Under the pieces are notes generated by a model that worked only from the letters and a program-made list of their open reading frames with translations, had not been told where the DNA came from and ran no database searches. A DNA stretch of 64,000 bases from Leptodontidium sp. MPI-SDFR-AT-0119 (Eukaryota; Ascomycota; Leotiomycetes; Helotiales; Leptodontidiaceae), in the NCBI GenBank assembly GCA_020726505.1, contig JAHLEZ010000021.1, positions 868,001 to 932,000 of the forward strand. Reading direction: 5' to 3'. Positions 11,323-22,254 of the stretch are shown here, piece by piece; position 1 is the first letter of the stretch, and each line of letters opens with the position of its first letter. Both the position numbers and the translations under genes were made by a program.

Positions 11323-12970
11323 GTGGTGGTTGAGGCGTGGAAACAATCAGTTGTGTGGACTGCGGTGTGGTGATGGGAAAATAAAAGCATAATGTCTCTA
11401 ACGAGTAATGAAAGAAACATGCCATTACCCAATATCGAATGTATCTGAAAGTGCGAAAGTGCTGTCACGACTCGTATCGCTTCTCGCTTGTTATGCTTGT
11501 TCCATTCGAGCCCCTTTTCCCGGATAAAGTTCTCGCTTAATATTCGATGTCAACTAACCCCACCACGTATTGACTCCGCCACGATGTTTCCGTTTCAGCG
11601 ATGGAAACTTCCACGATCCTCGTACCAGTAGATTGGAGCGTTAATCTCCCAGACGATCATCGGATGGCATGGTACATTGGGACGGAGTTGGAATGACTGG
11701 TCAGGGGCAATTTGAGCATAAGGCTCTCCGACGAGGCTTTCTTGCTGAGATCTCCACTCCCCCACATGGAAGGAGAGGAAAAGGACCATGAGGAAAGTTT
11801 CTGGGAATTATAGCCGGGTGCTAAAATACCGTATTGGGACTTTAGGCTTGATTATGTTCGTTGGGTGTTTCCCTGTGGAGTTGGGAGGATTTTGAGGCGG
11901 AGTACCTATAGAATCAATGGGAGATGTGCCTGGCTGGTACAGAATTAGAATCTCCTAGATCGATGGATTTGGTTTGGAATGGGACATGGTGGGATAGCGT
12001 GGAATAGATTATCTAATAACATATTTCATACTCTGGTTTAGATTTTAAAAGAGAATCTCTCAGTCACGTGAGGTCTCACTCGGGTACCAATGCCAAGATA
12101 AAATAATGTTCAAGTGGTACACACTGGGGTGTGCGAACAGACTCGTTTGAAGATAGGCCCAATTAGGCAATTTACTTGAGTCTAGTTTTTTTAAGTTTCT
12201 TTTTCTGCTTGGCTTTAGACTTTGGACTCTGAACTTTCTCACAAATTCCGGCGCTGAGGCAATTGTAGTCATACAACTCATCAGAACTTGAAGACGTCTC
12301 AAAATGCCAGGTGAAAGCTTCGCAGACGAACGCTTCTATGGTCTTCCCTGTGTCTAAACCATCACTCATGTAGGGTTACTTACTAAATTTAATGTCTCTT
12401 GAACTCCTACGACATTTCACCCTTGCAGCAAAATCTCGTCACCAACTATGCTGCTCAAGAGAAGCCCATCTTCAAGGGAATCGAGGGACCTATCACAAAT
12501 GTAGGCCCATTACCATTGAGGCTGAGCCGACCGAAGCGAGTCAAGATTGGTTCCATTCCTGGTTTGTGCTCTCTAGATATGTTCAAGTTGAGGAAGGTGC
12601 AATGCATCGTGGGCATTCTTGTTGTTCTACCCGTTTCATCTCGTCCTCATGAGGGGCCAAATGGTGGATTTCACCTCGTATCCTGTACAACCGTCTAATA
12701 TACCCAACATGCTTCGTGGTAAATGAAGCGGTAGGCTCTCAAGTTGGTTGCAGAAAACAGATGTGGGGTGCAATGTCGATGTTCATAACCTAGTGTATAA
12801 TATATTCACATCTGTTTGCCCGGGCACTGAATTGCTTAGCTTGACCTATCGCCCGTGATCCAGAAGTTGGCTTTGTTGATCTCTTATATCCTATCATCAA
12901 CACTGGTCAACCACTCTCTCAACTTTCTTCACTTCTTTTAGTTCCCAGATCTAGATTCATTTCTTTCACT
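11323..12970. other. Intergenic, about 1.65 kb
   Basis: No convincing gene. Two short frames look slightly protein-like: 11595-11789 on the minus strand (contains HPMIVWEINAPIYWYED) and 12399-12698 on the plus strand. Neither has a domain or supporting splice structure. The ~80 bases before 12971 are pyrimidine-rich (CTCTCAACTTTCTTCAC type), as expected for a fungal transcription start region. Confidence 0.45.
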
Positions 12971-13975
12971 ATGAGTCTACTTTCTGCCCTCGTCAACTCC
13001 CTAGCTCGAGCCTTGCGCAATGGCGCGCAAGCAATCCTTATACTTTCTCTTTTGTATCTTTCCATATATTTCTGCTCCAGTCTCAAGAACATGACCACCT
13101 ACTCGTCAGCTCTTCGATCTCGATCTCTCACACTCTGGGACTTGCCAACGGACTATATCCAAAATCTCAACGAATCCATCAACAAGGACATACCGTTCAT
13201 TTACAACACCAGCATCCTCCCAACCCAAATCCCTCGCATCATCCATCAAACCTACAAAACCACGGAAATACCCTCGGAATGGCTATCCTCCCACAACTCA
13301 TGCAAAGAGCGGAACCCAACATTCACACACAAGTTCTGGACCGATGAGAGCGCTCGCAAGTTCATAGCAGAGCACTTCTCCTGGTTCCTCCCTACCTACG
13401 ACTCCTACCCATACCCCATCGAACGAGTTGATTCCATACGTTACTTCCTACTCTGGCATTACGGAGGAGTGTACATCGACCTCGACGTTTCATGCCGAAG
13501 ATCTCTAGACCCTGTCCTCGGTTTCGCAGCTTGGTTCCCAAAGACCCAACCATACGGAATCAGCAACGACATCATGGCTAGCACAGCCCACCACCCAATC
13601 ATGCTTAAACTAGCACTCAGTTTACAAGATCACAAGGGACGGTTCGGGACGGGATACACAACTGTGTTCTGGGCGACGGGGCCGATGTTCGTCAATGGGA
13701 TTCTGGGGAAGTGGTTTGAAGCTGTGAATGGTGGAGAAGGGGAAGATGGTGTGAAGATTCTGCCGCCGATGTTTTATGATAGGACGGCTTATTCGTTCTT
13801 TGGACATCGGGAGGGGAGTTCGTGGCACGGAGGGGATGTTGCTGTTGCTAAGTGGGCGTATGGGAGGTTGTGGTGGATTTTGACAATTGTGGCTTTGGCA
13901 CCTGCTGTGTTGATGGTTGTGGGTAGGATGAGGAGTAGGAGGGGAGACAAAGAGTTGTATTCATGCCGTGTATAA
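12971..13975 (+). CDS. GT32 glycosyltransferase, inositol-phosphoceramide mannosyltransferase-like (SUR1/CSH1 type)
   Basis: An intronless gene of 334 residues. A membrane segment lies at about 18-37 (AILILSLLYLSIYF). The GT32 'DXD sugar-binding' domain follows: IPRIIHQTYKT at about 87, KFWTD, RVDSIRYFLLWHYGGVYIDLD with the DXD at 170-172, then ATGPMF. A second membrane helix lies at about 298-318 (WWILTIVALAPAVLMVV). The topology and sequence resemble the catalytic subunit of mannosyl-inositol-phosphoceramide synthase, which adds mannose from GDP-mannose to IPC in the Golgi. OCH1-like N-glycan transferases share the domain, so substrate is inferred. The coding strand switches from C-rich to G-rich near 13630. 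Confidence 0.87.
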   Translation: MSLLSALVNSLARALRNGAQAILILSLLYLSIYFCSSLKNMTTYSSALRSRSLTLWDLPTDYIQNLNESINKDIPFIYNTSILPTQIPRIIHQTYKTTEIPSEWLSSHNSCKERNPTFTHKFWTDESARKFIAEHFSWFLPTYDSYPYPIERVDSIRYFLLWHYGGVYIDLDVSCRRSLDPVLGFAAWFPKTQPYGISNDIMASTAHHPIMLKLALSLQDHKGRFGTGYTTVFWATGPMFVNGILGKWFEAVNGGEGEDGVKILPPMFYDRTAYSFFGHREGSSWHGGDVAVAKWAYGRLWWILTIVALAPAVLMVVGRMRSRRGDKELYSCRV

Positions 13976-15319
13976 ATTTCATTCAACTTTAGAAGGTGCA
14001 TTACAGGAGCGTCTTTTGCTGATTGCTATTACACGGCACCCTCCTATGTGCAGTTTGACCAGAATCAGATTTCGCTGGCGGCCGCTTTACTCAACCAAGA
14101 AAAGTCGTCAAAATTCTGCAAACCGTCTGCTGGTTGCTAGGCTTGATTGAGACCAAATCTACTTTCACAAGCCTACGCCAATAATCCCGAAGGCTTCTAT
14201 TGTACCGGGTGATCTCTTGGTCTAATTGTGCTCCTTGGTAGGACTTTCCACTTGGACGGAGGCACTCAGCATCCCAAATTCAAAACCCAAACCTTGACCT
14301 AGACACAGATAATAAGACGATTTGTGTTGAACTTAACCAGCGATTCGTGGATGTCGTTATGTTAGATCCACTTTCGCTTATTTGCCCGGGTAAGCAATGA
14401 TAATACTCTGTTTAGAGGCCTGAAGTATGACTCTAAATTTGGTGGAGCCCTGGTTCTCTTGGCTATCGTGGAACATGCATAAGTACCAGGAGTTGGGATT
14501 TTGATCAAAGTCAAAGGCATGAGCATTAAGGTAGCTGGAGAAGCCTGTCACTTATTCTTGGGAAGACAGTCAAAAAGGTGGGAAGTCTCAACTGTTTGAA
14601 GCAAGCTAAGTAAAATAGACTTTCTTCGGGTTGCCTCTGTTTTTACCCTGAGAGACTGCACAAGTTGACTTTTCCCATAGGTCAAACGGATATAAATTGT
14701 AAATATATGTCACGCTTACAAAGGAAATTCTAGTTGAGAGGAAGTACAAACCGGGAGCCAGGGCAAAACAACAAGGAATCAGCAGGCCTCGGCAAAAAAA
14801 GGGGCCTTCGCTTCGTGCATCCTTGTAAGTTTGAATCCACAATCGGAACAACCCAAATTCAAAGCTTTGAAGGGCAAAAAAGTATTGAACAGAAGGGGAT
14901 TCTATTTCGTTATTAGGAAATATTCTGAGCATTTGGATTGCGGATGAGCTTACCGAACCCCTGCGGGCGAAGCCCATGAGAATTGTTTCAGCGTTTAGCT
15001 GACAAGATAATATCTTGAGTCACACGCCATAACCACTCGGCCTGAGTAGTGTTAGTAGTGATACAACAACTTGATGGGGAGGTGTTTAAACGAACCATCT
15101 GTCCTGTCATGATTTGATCATGATTTATTTAAAAGTCCTTATTTCATATTATATAGCAGAGAAAAATTGTGGAAATTTTGGAAGCGTTTCGAGATGGTGG
15201 GCCGAACTCCAAGTAGCTTCACCGCCTGGGCAGAATCCAAAATATTTTCCATGAGAACCTCAAATTACCCCACCAAGGCTGCATAAAGACAAACAGCACA
15301 ACCCAACCAAACCGCCAAA
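13976..15319. other. Intergenic, about 1.34 kb, holding a tRNA-like sequence
   Basis: Apart from the degenerate tRNA-Leu-like sequence at 14941-15050, I see no gene. A minus-strand frame at 14606-14977 overlaps that sequence and has no protein features. The last ~80 bases are A/C-rich leader of nob1. Confidence 0.5.
14941..15050 (-). pseudogene. Degenerate tRNA-Leu-like sequence
   Basis: On the minus strand, a near-perfect A-box/D-arm of the long-variable-arm class reads GGCCGAGTGGTTATGGCG (15044-15027). It is followed by an anticodon region CTCAAGA (CAA, Leu) and extra sequence that could be an intron. A perfect variable-arm hairpin, GGGC-TTCG-CCC type, lies at 14965-14975. The T-arm begins correctly (GGGGTTCG, 14961-14954), but the loop and 3' stem do not pair, and no 3' acceptor strand complements the 5' end. 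The residue before the D-stem is also non-consensus. I therefore call a decayed or truncated tRNA gene rather than a working one. A divergent intron-bearing tRNA cannot be excluded by eye. Confidence 0.42.
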
Positions 15320-16888
15320 ATGACCACCGACGCCCCCAAACCTATACACAGTCTAATTCTCGACTCAGGACCAATAATCAAAAACGATCCTCACGTCTCT
15401 ACAATCCTAGGTCAAGCCGAAAACATCTACACTATCCCCGCTGTCATCGACGAAATCCGCGATGCAGTCACCCGCGCCCGAATCGAGAGCACTCTACTCC
15501 CCTTCCTCAAGCTACGATCACCGAGACCTGCGAGCGTGAAGGTTATTACGGATTTTGCGCGCAAGACAGGTGATTTAGAGGTGCTGAGTAGGCCGGATAT
15601 TCATCTTATTGCGCTGGCTTATGAGTTGGAGTGTGAGAGGAATAATGGCGATTGGAGACTACGCAGTGATCCGAATCAGAAGAAGATTAATGGGGAACCA
15701 CCGAAACCTGTTGAGGAGGGTGTGAAGGGTGAGGTTAGGGAGGATGTGGTGGAGTCTACAAAGGCACCTGCTCCTGTTCCGGAGACTCGAGGCGCGTGGG
15801 GAACGATTGTGCCAAAGGATATTGTTGAGGATGGAGAGCCAAAGTCGATAGTCCAGGTTCTTGAGGGCACGCATATTTCTATTCCAGAGGCAACGGACCC
15901 AGAAAGCACATCTGCGACGGTTCCTTCGAACATTGAGACAGCGCAATCAGATACCTCAGTGGACTCTACGGAAAGTACAGAATCATCCGCACCAGAAGTG
16001 CAAGCACCAGAGCAGATTGTGGAGTCAACATCCCCAGAGATTCCTCTTGAGGTCACTGAAGTACAATCGTCTGCTCCAGAAATTCAAGCCCCGGGGCCTA
16101 CTGTAGAGTCAACACCTACTATGCTGTCGGCCGAAACCATGGAAGTACCGCAATCGTCTGCCCCAGTGGTACAAGCTCCAGCGCCAACTGTCGAGTCTGC
16201 TGTGCCAGAGAGCCCAATTGAAGAAGTAGATGACTCGGACTCAGAAGGATCAGATGGCGAAGGTTGGATCACACCGTCAAACCTGAAAAAGGTCATGGCA
16301 AAATCCGAAAACAGCACCGCCAGCAAGAAGACTGAAGCCGCAATCATGCAAGTCGCACTCATCACATCCGATTTCGCTATGCAGAACGTCCTTCTTCGAA
16401 TGAACCTCAACCTACTCTCTCCAACCCTTCAAAGAATCAAGCAATTGAAGACCTGGGTACTACGATGCCACGCCTGTTTCGCCATTACCAAGGATATGAC
16501 CAAGCAATTCTGTGGTCGGTGTGGAAAGCCAACTCTCATGCGAACATCTTGCACTACGGATAAAGATGGCAAAGTCAAGGTTCACCTGAAGAAGAATATG
16601 CAGTGGAACAAGCGAGGAGATGTTTACAGTATTCCAAAACCAGTTGCTGGTACATCAAACGGAAAACTTGTTCAGGGTGGTGGAAAGGGTGGATGGGGTC
16701 AAGGATTGATCTTGGCTGAGGATCAGAAGGAGTATGTTCAAGCTATGACTGGAGCCCGGAGGAAAAAGGAAAAGGATTTGATGGACGAGGATTTCCTCCC
16801 TGGTCTCCTATCTGGCGACAGAGGCCGTGCTGGTGGGAGAACCAAAGTCGGAGCAGGGAGGAACGTAAACTCAAAGAAACGGAATTAG
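15320..16888 (+). CDS. nob1: NOB1, 20S pre-rRNA D-site endonuclease
   Basis: Single exon, 522 residues. The N-terminal PIN domain (about 8-115) starts LILDSGPIIKN and has the typical YTIPAVIDEIRD and RPDIHLIALAYELE stretches with the acidic catalytic residues. The zinc ribbon is at about 382-406 (RCHACFAI...FCGRCGKPT), followed by the conserved NOB1 tail (WNKRGDVYSIPKP, GGWGQGLILAEDQKEY). The protein cleaves the 3' end of 18S rRNA at site D during cytoplasmic 40S maturation. Between PIN and ribbon lies a long acidic, Pro/Ser-rich linker (about 150-320). It includes three imperfect repeats built on SSAPxxQAPxPTVES-like units, and this makes the protein longer than yeast Nob1. The gene is convergent with nop10, another ribosome-biogenesis gene. 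Confidence 0.94.
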   Translation: MTTDAPKPIHSLILDSGPIIKNDPHVSTILGQAENIYTIPAVIDEIRDAVTRARIESTLLPFLKLRSPRPASVKVITDFARKTGDLEVLSRPDIHLIALAYELECERNNGDWRLRSDPNQKKINGEPPKPVEEGVKGEVREDVVESTKAPAPVPETRGAWGTIVPKDIVEDGEPKSIVQVLEGTHISIPEATDPESTSATVPSNIETAQSDTSVDSTESTESSAPEVQAPEQIVESTSPEIPLEVTEVQSSAPEIQAPGPTVESTPTMLSAETMEVPQSSAPVVQAPAPTVESAVPESPIEEVDDSDSEGSDGEGWITPSNLKKVMAKSENSTASKKTEAAIMQVALITSDFAMQNVLLRMNLNLLSPTLQRIKQLKTWVLRCHACFAITKDMTKQFCGRCGKPTLMRTSCTTDKDGKVKVHLKKNMQWNKRGDVYSIPKPVAGTSNGKLVQGGGKGGWGQGLILAEDQKEYVQAMTGARRKKEKDLMDEDFLPGLLSGDRGRAGGRTKVGAGRNVNSKKRN

Positions 16889-17142
16889 ACTTTTGAATAG
16901 TGGATATGGCGTGCAAAATCCAGGGCAGTGGGAGTTATGGCGTTGGAAGAATTGGATTGCTGGACATAAAACGGATTTGCATAGCGACGGTTCCTTTTTG
17001 ATTTCCTACAACTCGTACGTAGAACGCCAATGACCATGAACAAATATTTTCCACCTGAACTCCTCGTATACGCCTGCAATGCCTCCTCACGTTCCATGTC
17101 CCATTGTCATCCACCCCTAGAAGCTCGACTAGATCGCCCCCT

Positions 17143-17427
17143 CTATTGACCTAAGACCTTGAGATCTTCTGCAGAACCAGTCAGCACAGTTTTATTTCAT
17201 CAATCGTCCCAATGCCGCAAATCTGCCATATTCCGGAGGAGGAAAAACTCACTCTGCTGCGTCAAAAGCAGTCCATATCTCTTCTTCAGCGTAACCCGAT
17301 GTCTGGAGTACTTGTCATCTGGCGAGAAGCGCGCAGGGTGTGCCGACTTGGTGACCTCGCCCGAGACGACCTTCTTGAGGGTATAGACCCGCTTGCCGGT
17401 GCTGTCGACGGTGTACATGAGATGCAT
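17143..17427 (-). CDS. nop10: NOP10, H/ACA snoRNP subunit 3
   Basis: Two exons on the minus strand, 17427-17253 and 17168-17143, with an 84-nt intron (GTGAGT...CTGCAG). They give 66 residues, the standard length. The start [19 protein letters not shown] and the block [19 protein letters not shown] are diagnostic of NOP10. This small zinc-ribbon-like and linker protein binds the pseudouridine synthase Cbf5/dyskerin in H/ACA RNPs in the nucleolus. The spliced C-terminus reads LLLTQQKDLKVLGQ. Reading through the intron would instead give a longer tail, so splicing decides the end. It is divergent from the DUF7730-like gene at 17834, with about 400 bp between the starts. Confidence 0.93.
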
Positions 17428-17833
17428 GGTTGTGGTTTGTGGATTGAACTCGTGGGGTGGGTGGTTTGTGATTGTTCGGCAGTGCAGGTCGATTGATCGA
17501 GTTGGATTGAGACCGAGTGAGTGGCCTCGTGTCGTGTGGAATGCCGTATCGATATTGGGACGGTGGGAAATTCGTCGTTGGAGCTCTCGAGATAATTTTT
17601 TGGAGTTTTGCGATCGGACAGGGGCTATATAGCGCTAGTCTTATATGGAGCTAGCAGCAGCGTCGGCTATTTCACCACAGCTCTGCAAGAAGGTCACATC
17701 GTGATTCTGTTCGACGCTGGCTGACATCTCCACTTCCAACTTCTATCAAAGTCTATTTTCCACCCTTTACTATATATATGTCGGCAGTTCTGTATCTTGT
17801 TTTGCTTGCTTGCTAGTTTTGCACTTTGCGCTC
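17428..17833. promoter_or_regulatory. Divergent promoter region between nop10 and the DUF7730-like gene
   Basis: About 400 bases separate the two starts. There is an AT stretch TATATATATG at 17771-17780, about 55 bases before the plus-strand ATG, which could act as a TATA element. No other site was recognised. Confidence 0.4.
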
Positions 17834-18658
17834 ATGATGTCTGAGTTGATATATGACGACAATGCCCTCCATTCTGTTTCTCGTCTCAGCTTGGAACAAA
17901 AGGATACGCCTACCGAGTCTTCCAAGATGATGATCCTTCAAGTCGAAGAGGTCTTACCCGTGGGCTCTCATTTCCTCAATCTCCCGCGCGAAATCAGAGA
18001 TGCCATCTACAGCGTCATGTTCGTTGTAGATGGGCCCCTCTACCCGAACAAAGAACGAGCTGGAATGGCGGATTATATCGCATTACTGCGGACGAACCGA
18101 CAAGTCTACGCTGAAGCCGTGGAAATTCTATACGGGCGAAACACTTTCCAAATCCGAGGAACTCCAGCCTGGACAGCGCCCGAACTCCTCAATCTGCTTG
18201 GCAGCCAAAGGAGAGATGGATTTTTACGTCCTTGTCAATGGGCTGTGGATATGAGCAAGCTCTGCCTCGCACGCTACTATCTCAAGAGGCTGTACATCCC
18301 GTCACACAACATCAATCTGGATCGTCTTAAGCACCTCATATCGCTACTGAAGTACTTTCCCAACTTAGAGTACTTGCGAGTCATCTACAACGGTTCCTTC
18401 GGAGTTAAGGACATGGATGTCGTCAACGTCTGTCGATTGTTTCGGGATAGGAGACCGCTGGTGCAAAATTTCATTCTGTGTAAGAGGATTCGGTACTCGG
18501 AGGCAGAGGACATCTCCTGGATGCTTTGGGAGCAGCGATATAGGAACTGGTCGAGTGTACCGCAGGAAGAAAAGCTCTTGCCACACATGTGGAGAAGTCA
18601 GGACTGTGTCTTGCGGCAAGCTACTGTTGTGTCTGCTCCGCAGACAATCCCAGAGTAG
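17834..18658 (+). CDS. F-box-like / DUF7730-type protein
   Basis: Single exon, 274 residues from ATG 17834 (ATG 17837 is equally good; the frame upstream has only TTG). The hallmark is an F-box-like helix pair, HFLNLPREIRDAIYSVMF, at about 50-67. It is followed by LLRTNRQVYAEAVEILYGRN, the pattern of fungal DUF7730/F-box-like proteins in which a short F-box-like motif precedes a 'shared-cysteine-free' helical repeat. No catalytic residues were seen. F-box members recruit targets to SCF ubiquitin ligases, but whether this diverged form does so is unknown. A second member of the same group lies at 44589-45628. Confidence 0.75.
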   Translation: MMSELIYDDNALHSVSRLSLEQKDTPTESSKMMILQVEEVLPVGSHFLNLPREIRDAIYSVMFVVDGPLYPNKERAGMADYIALLRTNRQVYAEAVEILYGRNTFQIRGTPAWTAPELLNLLGSQRRDGFLRPCQWAVDMSKLCLARYYLKRLYIPSHNINLDRLKHLISLLKYFPNLEYLRVIYNGSFGVKDMDVVNVCRLFRDRRPLVQNFILCKRIRYSEAEDISWMLWEQRYRNWSSVPQEEKLLPHMWRSQDCVLRQATVVSAPQTIPE

Positions 18659-18869
18659 CATTTCCGGAGTTGACAACATCTACAGCGGCTTACTGTGGTC
18701 ACATCACGATTCTCATTGACGAAGACAAATGTCAAGCGGAATTATCAACTTTCAATTACTTGTGTCCAGCCTTTCCCGGCGCTAATAGAGTGCCTCCCAG
18801 CGGCCTCCCTCGTACATATCCCAACATTGGCGATAAATGAAACCTCAATATCTCCCAATCATTCTCGCT

Positions 18870-20491
18870 TCAAAAAACTACCCCCGCCACTGGTGCAAAT
18901 GGATTCTCTTCGCCAGAATCTTTGGCAAAAACCCCGATGCCAGCAATGATATCCTTGATCCTGTCATGAGCTTCCCCTGGAGTTGGTACCCTGGGCTCCA
19001 CTCGACGAGTGTATCTCGTGTTCCGTCGTTGGTCAATCACAATTTCGCGTTCGGGTGAGATCTCTCTCCGTCCGTTATAAGCGGGCGCTCTTCGTCTGTT
19101 CATGAAATTATCCAGCTGGGTCTTCCTGAACGGGTCACCACTTCCATTTGGCCACTCCATACCCTCCAAGCTAGAGCTCTCCACTTTAAGCACCACAGTC
19201 CAGTCCAGCACCTCGGGCTCGCCTTTGAACCACCCGAACCATCCTGTTTGTTGCTTTGGTAGCAATGGAGAAGCTGGGGTTGCATCGACGAACTTCCAGG
19301 TACGGATGAGCTTGGGAGCTCTAGAGTTTCTGATCCGCTCTTGGAGCAAAAACTCGATTTCCCGATAGACACCTGCTGGGAGGTTGTTGATCTTCTTTCT
19401 GAAGATACCCGATCCTTCTCCAGTCTTTGAGAGCTCATATTTGTTCTTCAACTCCTCTTGAGAGCATGGCATCGGATCAGCATTGTAGTTGTCGTTGTCA
19501 AATATCTCATGGAATTTCAGCCCAAGGAAACTCCAGTGACGTTGCGCTCTGCGCACGTATCCGTCCACCTTTCGAATCAGCCAAGTCTCGTAAAGTTCTT
19601 TGGCATCAACAAACACGCTGCAGCTCATGGTTAGCAAATTATGACGACTTTGACGACTAACTTACTCTGAGACAACTGAGTTCATAGAACTGATGCTTCG
19701 CGCATCGACGTCTATTTCTCTTTGACGAGGGATGATGTAGACGTCTTCACTGTTCCTTCTGCGCTGGGTTTCCGTCAGATCTTCACCGGCCTTCCACTTA
19801 ATCGCCAATTCCTCGAGCTCAGGTTTCCGCCACTGGAGCTCTTTGAGCAGCTGCGGCAGGTCTCTGATGAGTTTCTGGAGCGCGGCCTTTTGCTCAGCTT
19901 CCAAATTGTCCCTGACATAGTCAGCATCTTCGCAAACCTCTATACTCAGCACACTTACTCATCTTCCATCTTCTTCAGTGCCAAATACCGAATTGCTTTC
20001 GCCAGGAAGAAAAGATGACCTTTCTGTGTCTCCAAATACCATACCAGCGCCTCAGCTTTTGGATATCCACCCAACGTTCTCGTAAAAGCTAATGTTCCAG
20101 CATGATTATGGACATTTCTTCGCGCATTAAACCTTGGCTGTGGGACACCATTCACGCGCTCCAAATCCTCATAATCATCACCATGCTCATCCTCGGCTTT
20201 GATTCCCTCCTCCAAAGCCTTCTGCATCTTCTCAAAGATCGCCCGGATACCCACAACCAGCGGCTTGGTCAGTGCATCTTCGAGATCGATTTTGGGACCG
20301 AACTTTTCAATTGTTTCGGAGAGGTTTTCCAGGTTACCCGAGATGAGACCGACGGCGATGGAGAGGTCCGGCATTACAACCTGGTTGGAACTGTACTTGG
20401 CTGAGAACTTGAGAAGGTTGACGGATATCTCTTCGCCGAGTTTGGCGGTGGAGAGGATGAGTTCTGCATGTGTTTCGACTGGGTCTGCCAT
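18870..20491 (-). CDS. Fungal hypothetical protein with helical N-terminal domain
   Basis: Three exons on the minus strand, 20491-19959, 19911-19666 and 19617-18870, give 508 residues; both introns are canonical (47 and 48 nt). The first ~130 residues are helical and amphipathic (HAELILSTAKLGEEISVNLL onward). They resemble the N-terminal helical domains found at the start of many fungal STAND-like and ankyrin proteins, but no NTPase or repeat domain follows. The middle holds a Lys/Glu-rich coiled-coil-like stretch. The last third has a Trp-rich patch (TGWFGWFKGEP) and an Arg-rich, disordered tail. I do not recognise a family with confidence. The gene is divergent from the DUF6594 gene at 20950. 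Confidence 0.78.
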
Positions 20492-20949
20492 TATTGCGTC
20501 CTTTCCTTATTTGAAATGTTTTTGCTCCCCTTTGCTTGGTCGATTTCTTGTGGGCTCGCGATCAGAATTATGGATGGAGAGAACGCTATAAAATCTCAAT
20601 GTGATTGTTCTTGGGGCGATTAAGCAGAGGTTGGGAAGGAATACAGCAACTGGCCAGTTTATTTGGGAGTCCATCGCCATTATATTTCTCCTTGATCTAT
20701 TAAGGCTACCATCCCATCAGCCCCGCGATGCACACCTCAAACGCAACTTCGCTCAGCTCCGACGCCTTGCATGAGGACGCGTGTGAACGTGACTTTTGAG
20801 GGTGTGCCAAGATTCAGCTTATTGGCATGGGGTTTTTGTGTAACTGCCCTCCCGATTTGGGAGGGGTGCTCGGGGAATGTGGTTTATGGATTAGAATCTT
20901 CTCGACGACTGCACTTAAATTCTGTTCAACAACTTTGCAATTAAGAACC
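20492..20949. promoter_or_regulatory. Divergent promoter region
   Basis: A 458-base spacer between two diverging starts. I saw no distinct element beyond ordinary mixed composition. Confidence 0.35.
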
Positions 20950-22254
20950 ATGGTGCGAGCTACTTCGAGTCATTCGGACCTTGAAAGCGCACCTCCCGAA
21001 GGCAAAGCCGACACGATCGACAAATCGAGAGCCGCCCCATTGGAGGGAGTAGTTGTAGATGAGTTGCAGAAAAGTGATCCGGAAAGGGAAATTGATCTCC
21101 CGATTCAGAATGGTCGAGGTACAGCTTTAACCAGTGATGGAAATCCTGTTCCGCAGAAGAAATGCACTAGGAATTGTATTTGCTCCTGTCAAGCAGCAAG
21201 TACCAGTTGCCCTTGGGTAGACGTGCCAGTGGATGACGACCGCAGCACGCCCATTGCGATTGAGGCGACTTCACGTACCGACTACAACTACGCATGCCAC
21301 AAACCCAGCGAAAAGGCCAAAAGCAGATTCCAGTCAGTAAAGGCCAATGCAAAGACCGGAATTGCAAATGTATTCGGGCACCAGCAAGGCCGTCGATTCG
21401 TCCCCCCAATATACCGCAAGCACAAGCAAATTACCAGCAGCGAGAAAGGCCCCAAGGCCAGTCTCTTCAAGATCCTCGCAGACGAGTGCATGGAGCAGTA
21501 CTACGACGACAATTTCGAGGAGAAATTCGGTACCGTTGATGTACTGGCTTTTGGGAAATTACATCACATGAATCTGCATTACTTTGAGGTGGAGCTGGCT
21601 GCTGAGCTAGCTGATGTGATGGACGAGAAGACGGCGACGGACCGTAAGCAGATGTTGAGGATTCGGAAGACCTTGAGAGAATACAGTGAGTTTTAATTTA
21701 CCTTTGGCTTCGAGTAATTGCAACCAGGTACGTCTGTATTGACTGAAATAGGCGCTGCTATCGTGGACTATGAGCGTGTGTTGAAACTATGGCAAGTGCC
21801 GAAAGAGGGCAAACTCACTCCCTTTCATCAGACAATTCTTCCAAAAGCCTTCATGAAGGGCCTCACGAGAGACCCGAAAACAAATCCCAAGGCAGATCCG
21901 AAGAAAGGCTCAAAGAAAGTTTCCAAATCAGACATCCAAAGCAGTCACACATGGGACAACGCGTATATGTCACTCTCCTCTGGCAACGAGTGGGCAACAA
22001 GCTTCACCAGCAGGATCGGAGCTGCTTTTCTCGGCGGACTAGCATTAATAGCACCCATGCTCATCATGTCTGTCCATGAAGCTACGATGAAGAATCTGAT
22101 TACCACTTGTGTAGCTGTTGTTTTGGTTTCCGGGCTGTTGGCATGGTTCTCAACAGGTCCGTGGAATGATGTCGTGGGACTTACGGCAGCGTATGCGGCG
22201 GTTCTTGTGGTTTATATTGGGACGAGTACGCCGTCCTCACCGTCTCAGGCATAA
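20950..22254 (+). CDS. DUF6594 membrane protein
   Basis: Two exons, 20950-21685 and 21728-22254 (42-nt intron, GTGAGT...ACCAG), give 420 residues. The C-terminal part has the DUF6594 layout. A helical block LHHMNLHYFEVELAAELAD near 205 and a linker are followed by three closely spaced hydrophobic helices at about 335-415 (AAFLGGLALIAPMLIM; TTCVAVVLVSGLLAW; VVGLTAAYAAVLVVYIG). The end AAYAAVLVV is the family signature. The N-terminus is disordered and has a CTRNCICSC cluster near 80 that could be lipidated or bind metal (inference). It is likely an integral membrane protein of unknown role. ATG 20950 was chosen over the upstream in-frame start at 20827 because the region before it looks like leader. 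Confidence 0.82.

Noticed and set aside
11595..11789. Minus-strand 64-codon frame with a Trp/Tyr-rich end
   Set aside because: Slightly protein-like but without a domain, splice partners or a promoter; too short to support.
12399..12698. 99-codon plus-strand frame after a CTTGCAG acceptor-like site
   Set aside because: It could be an exon remnant, but no upstream exon or family could be identified.
14606..14977. 123-codon minus-strand frame
   Set aside because: Overlaps the tRNA-like sequence and has no protein family features.
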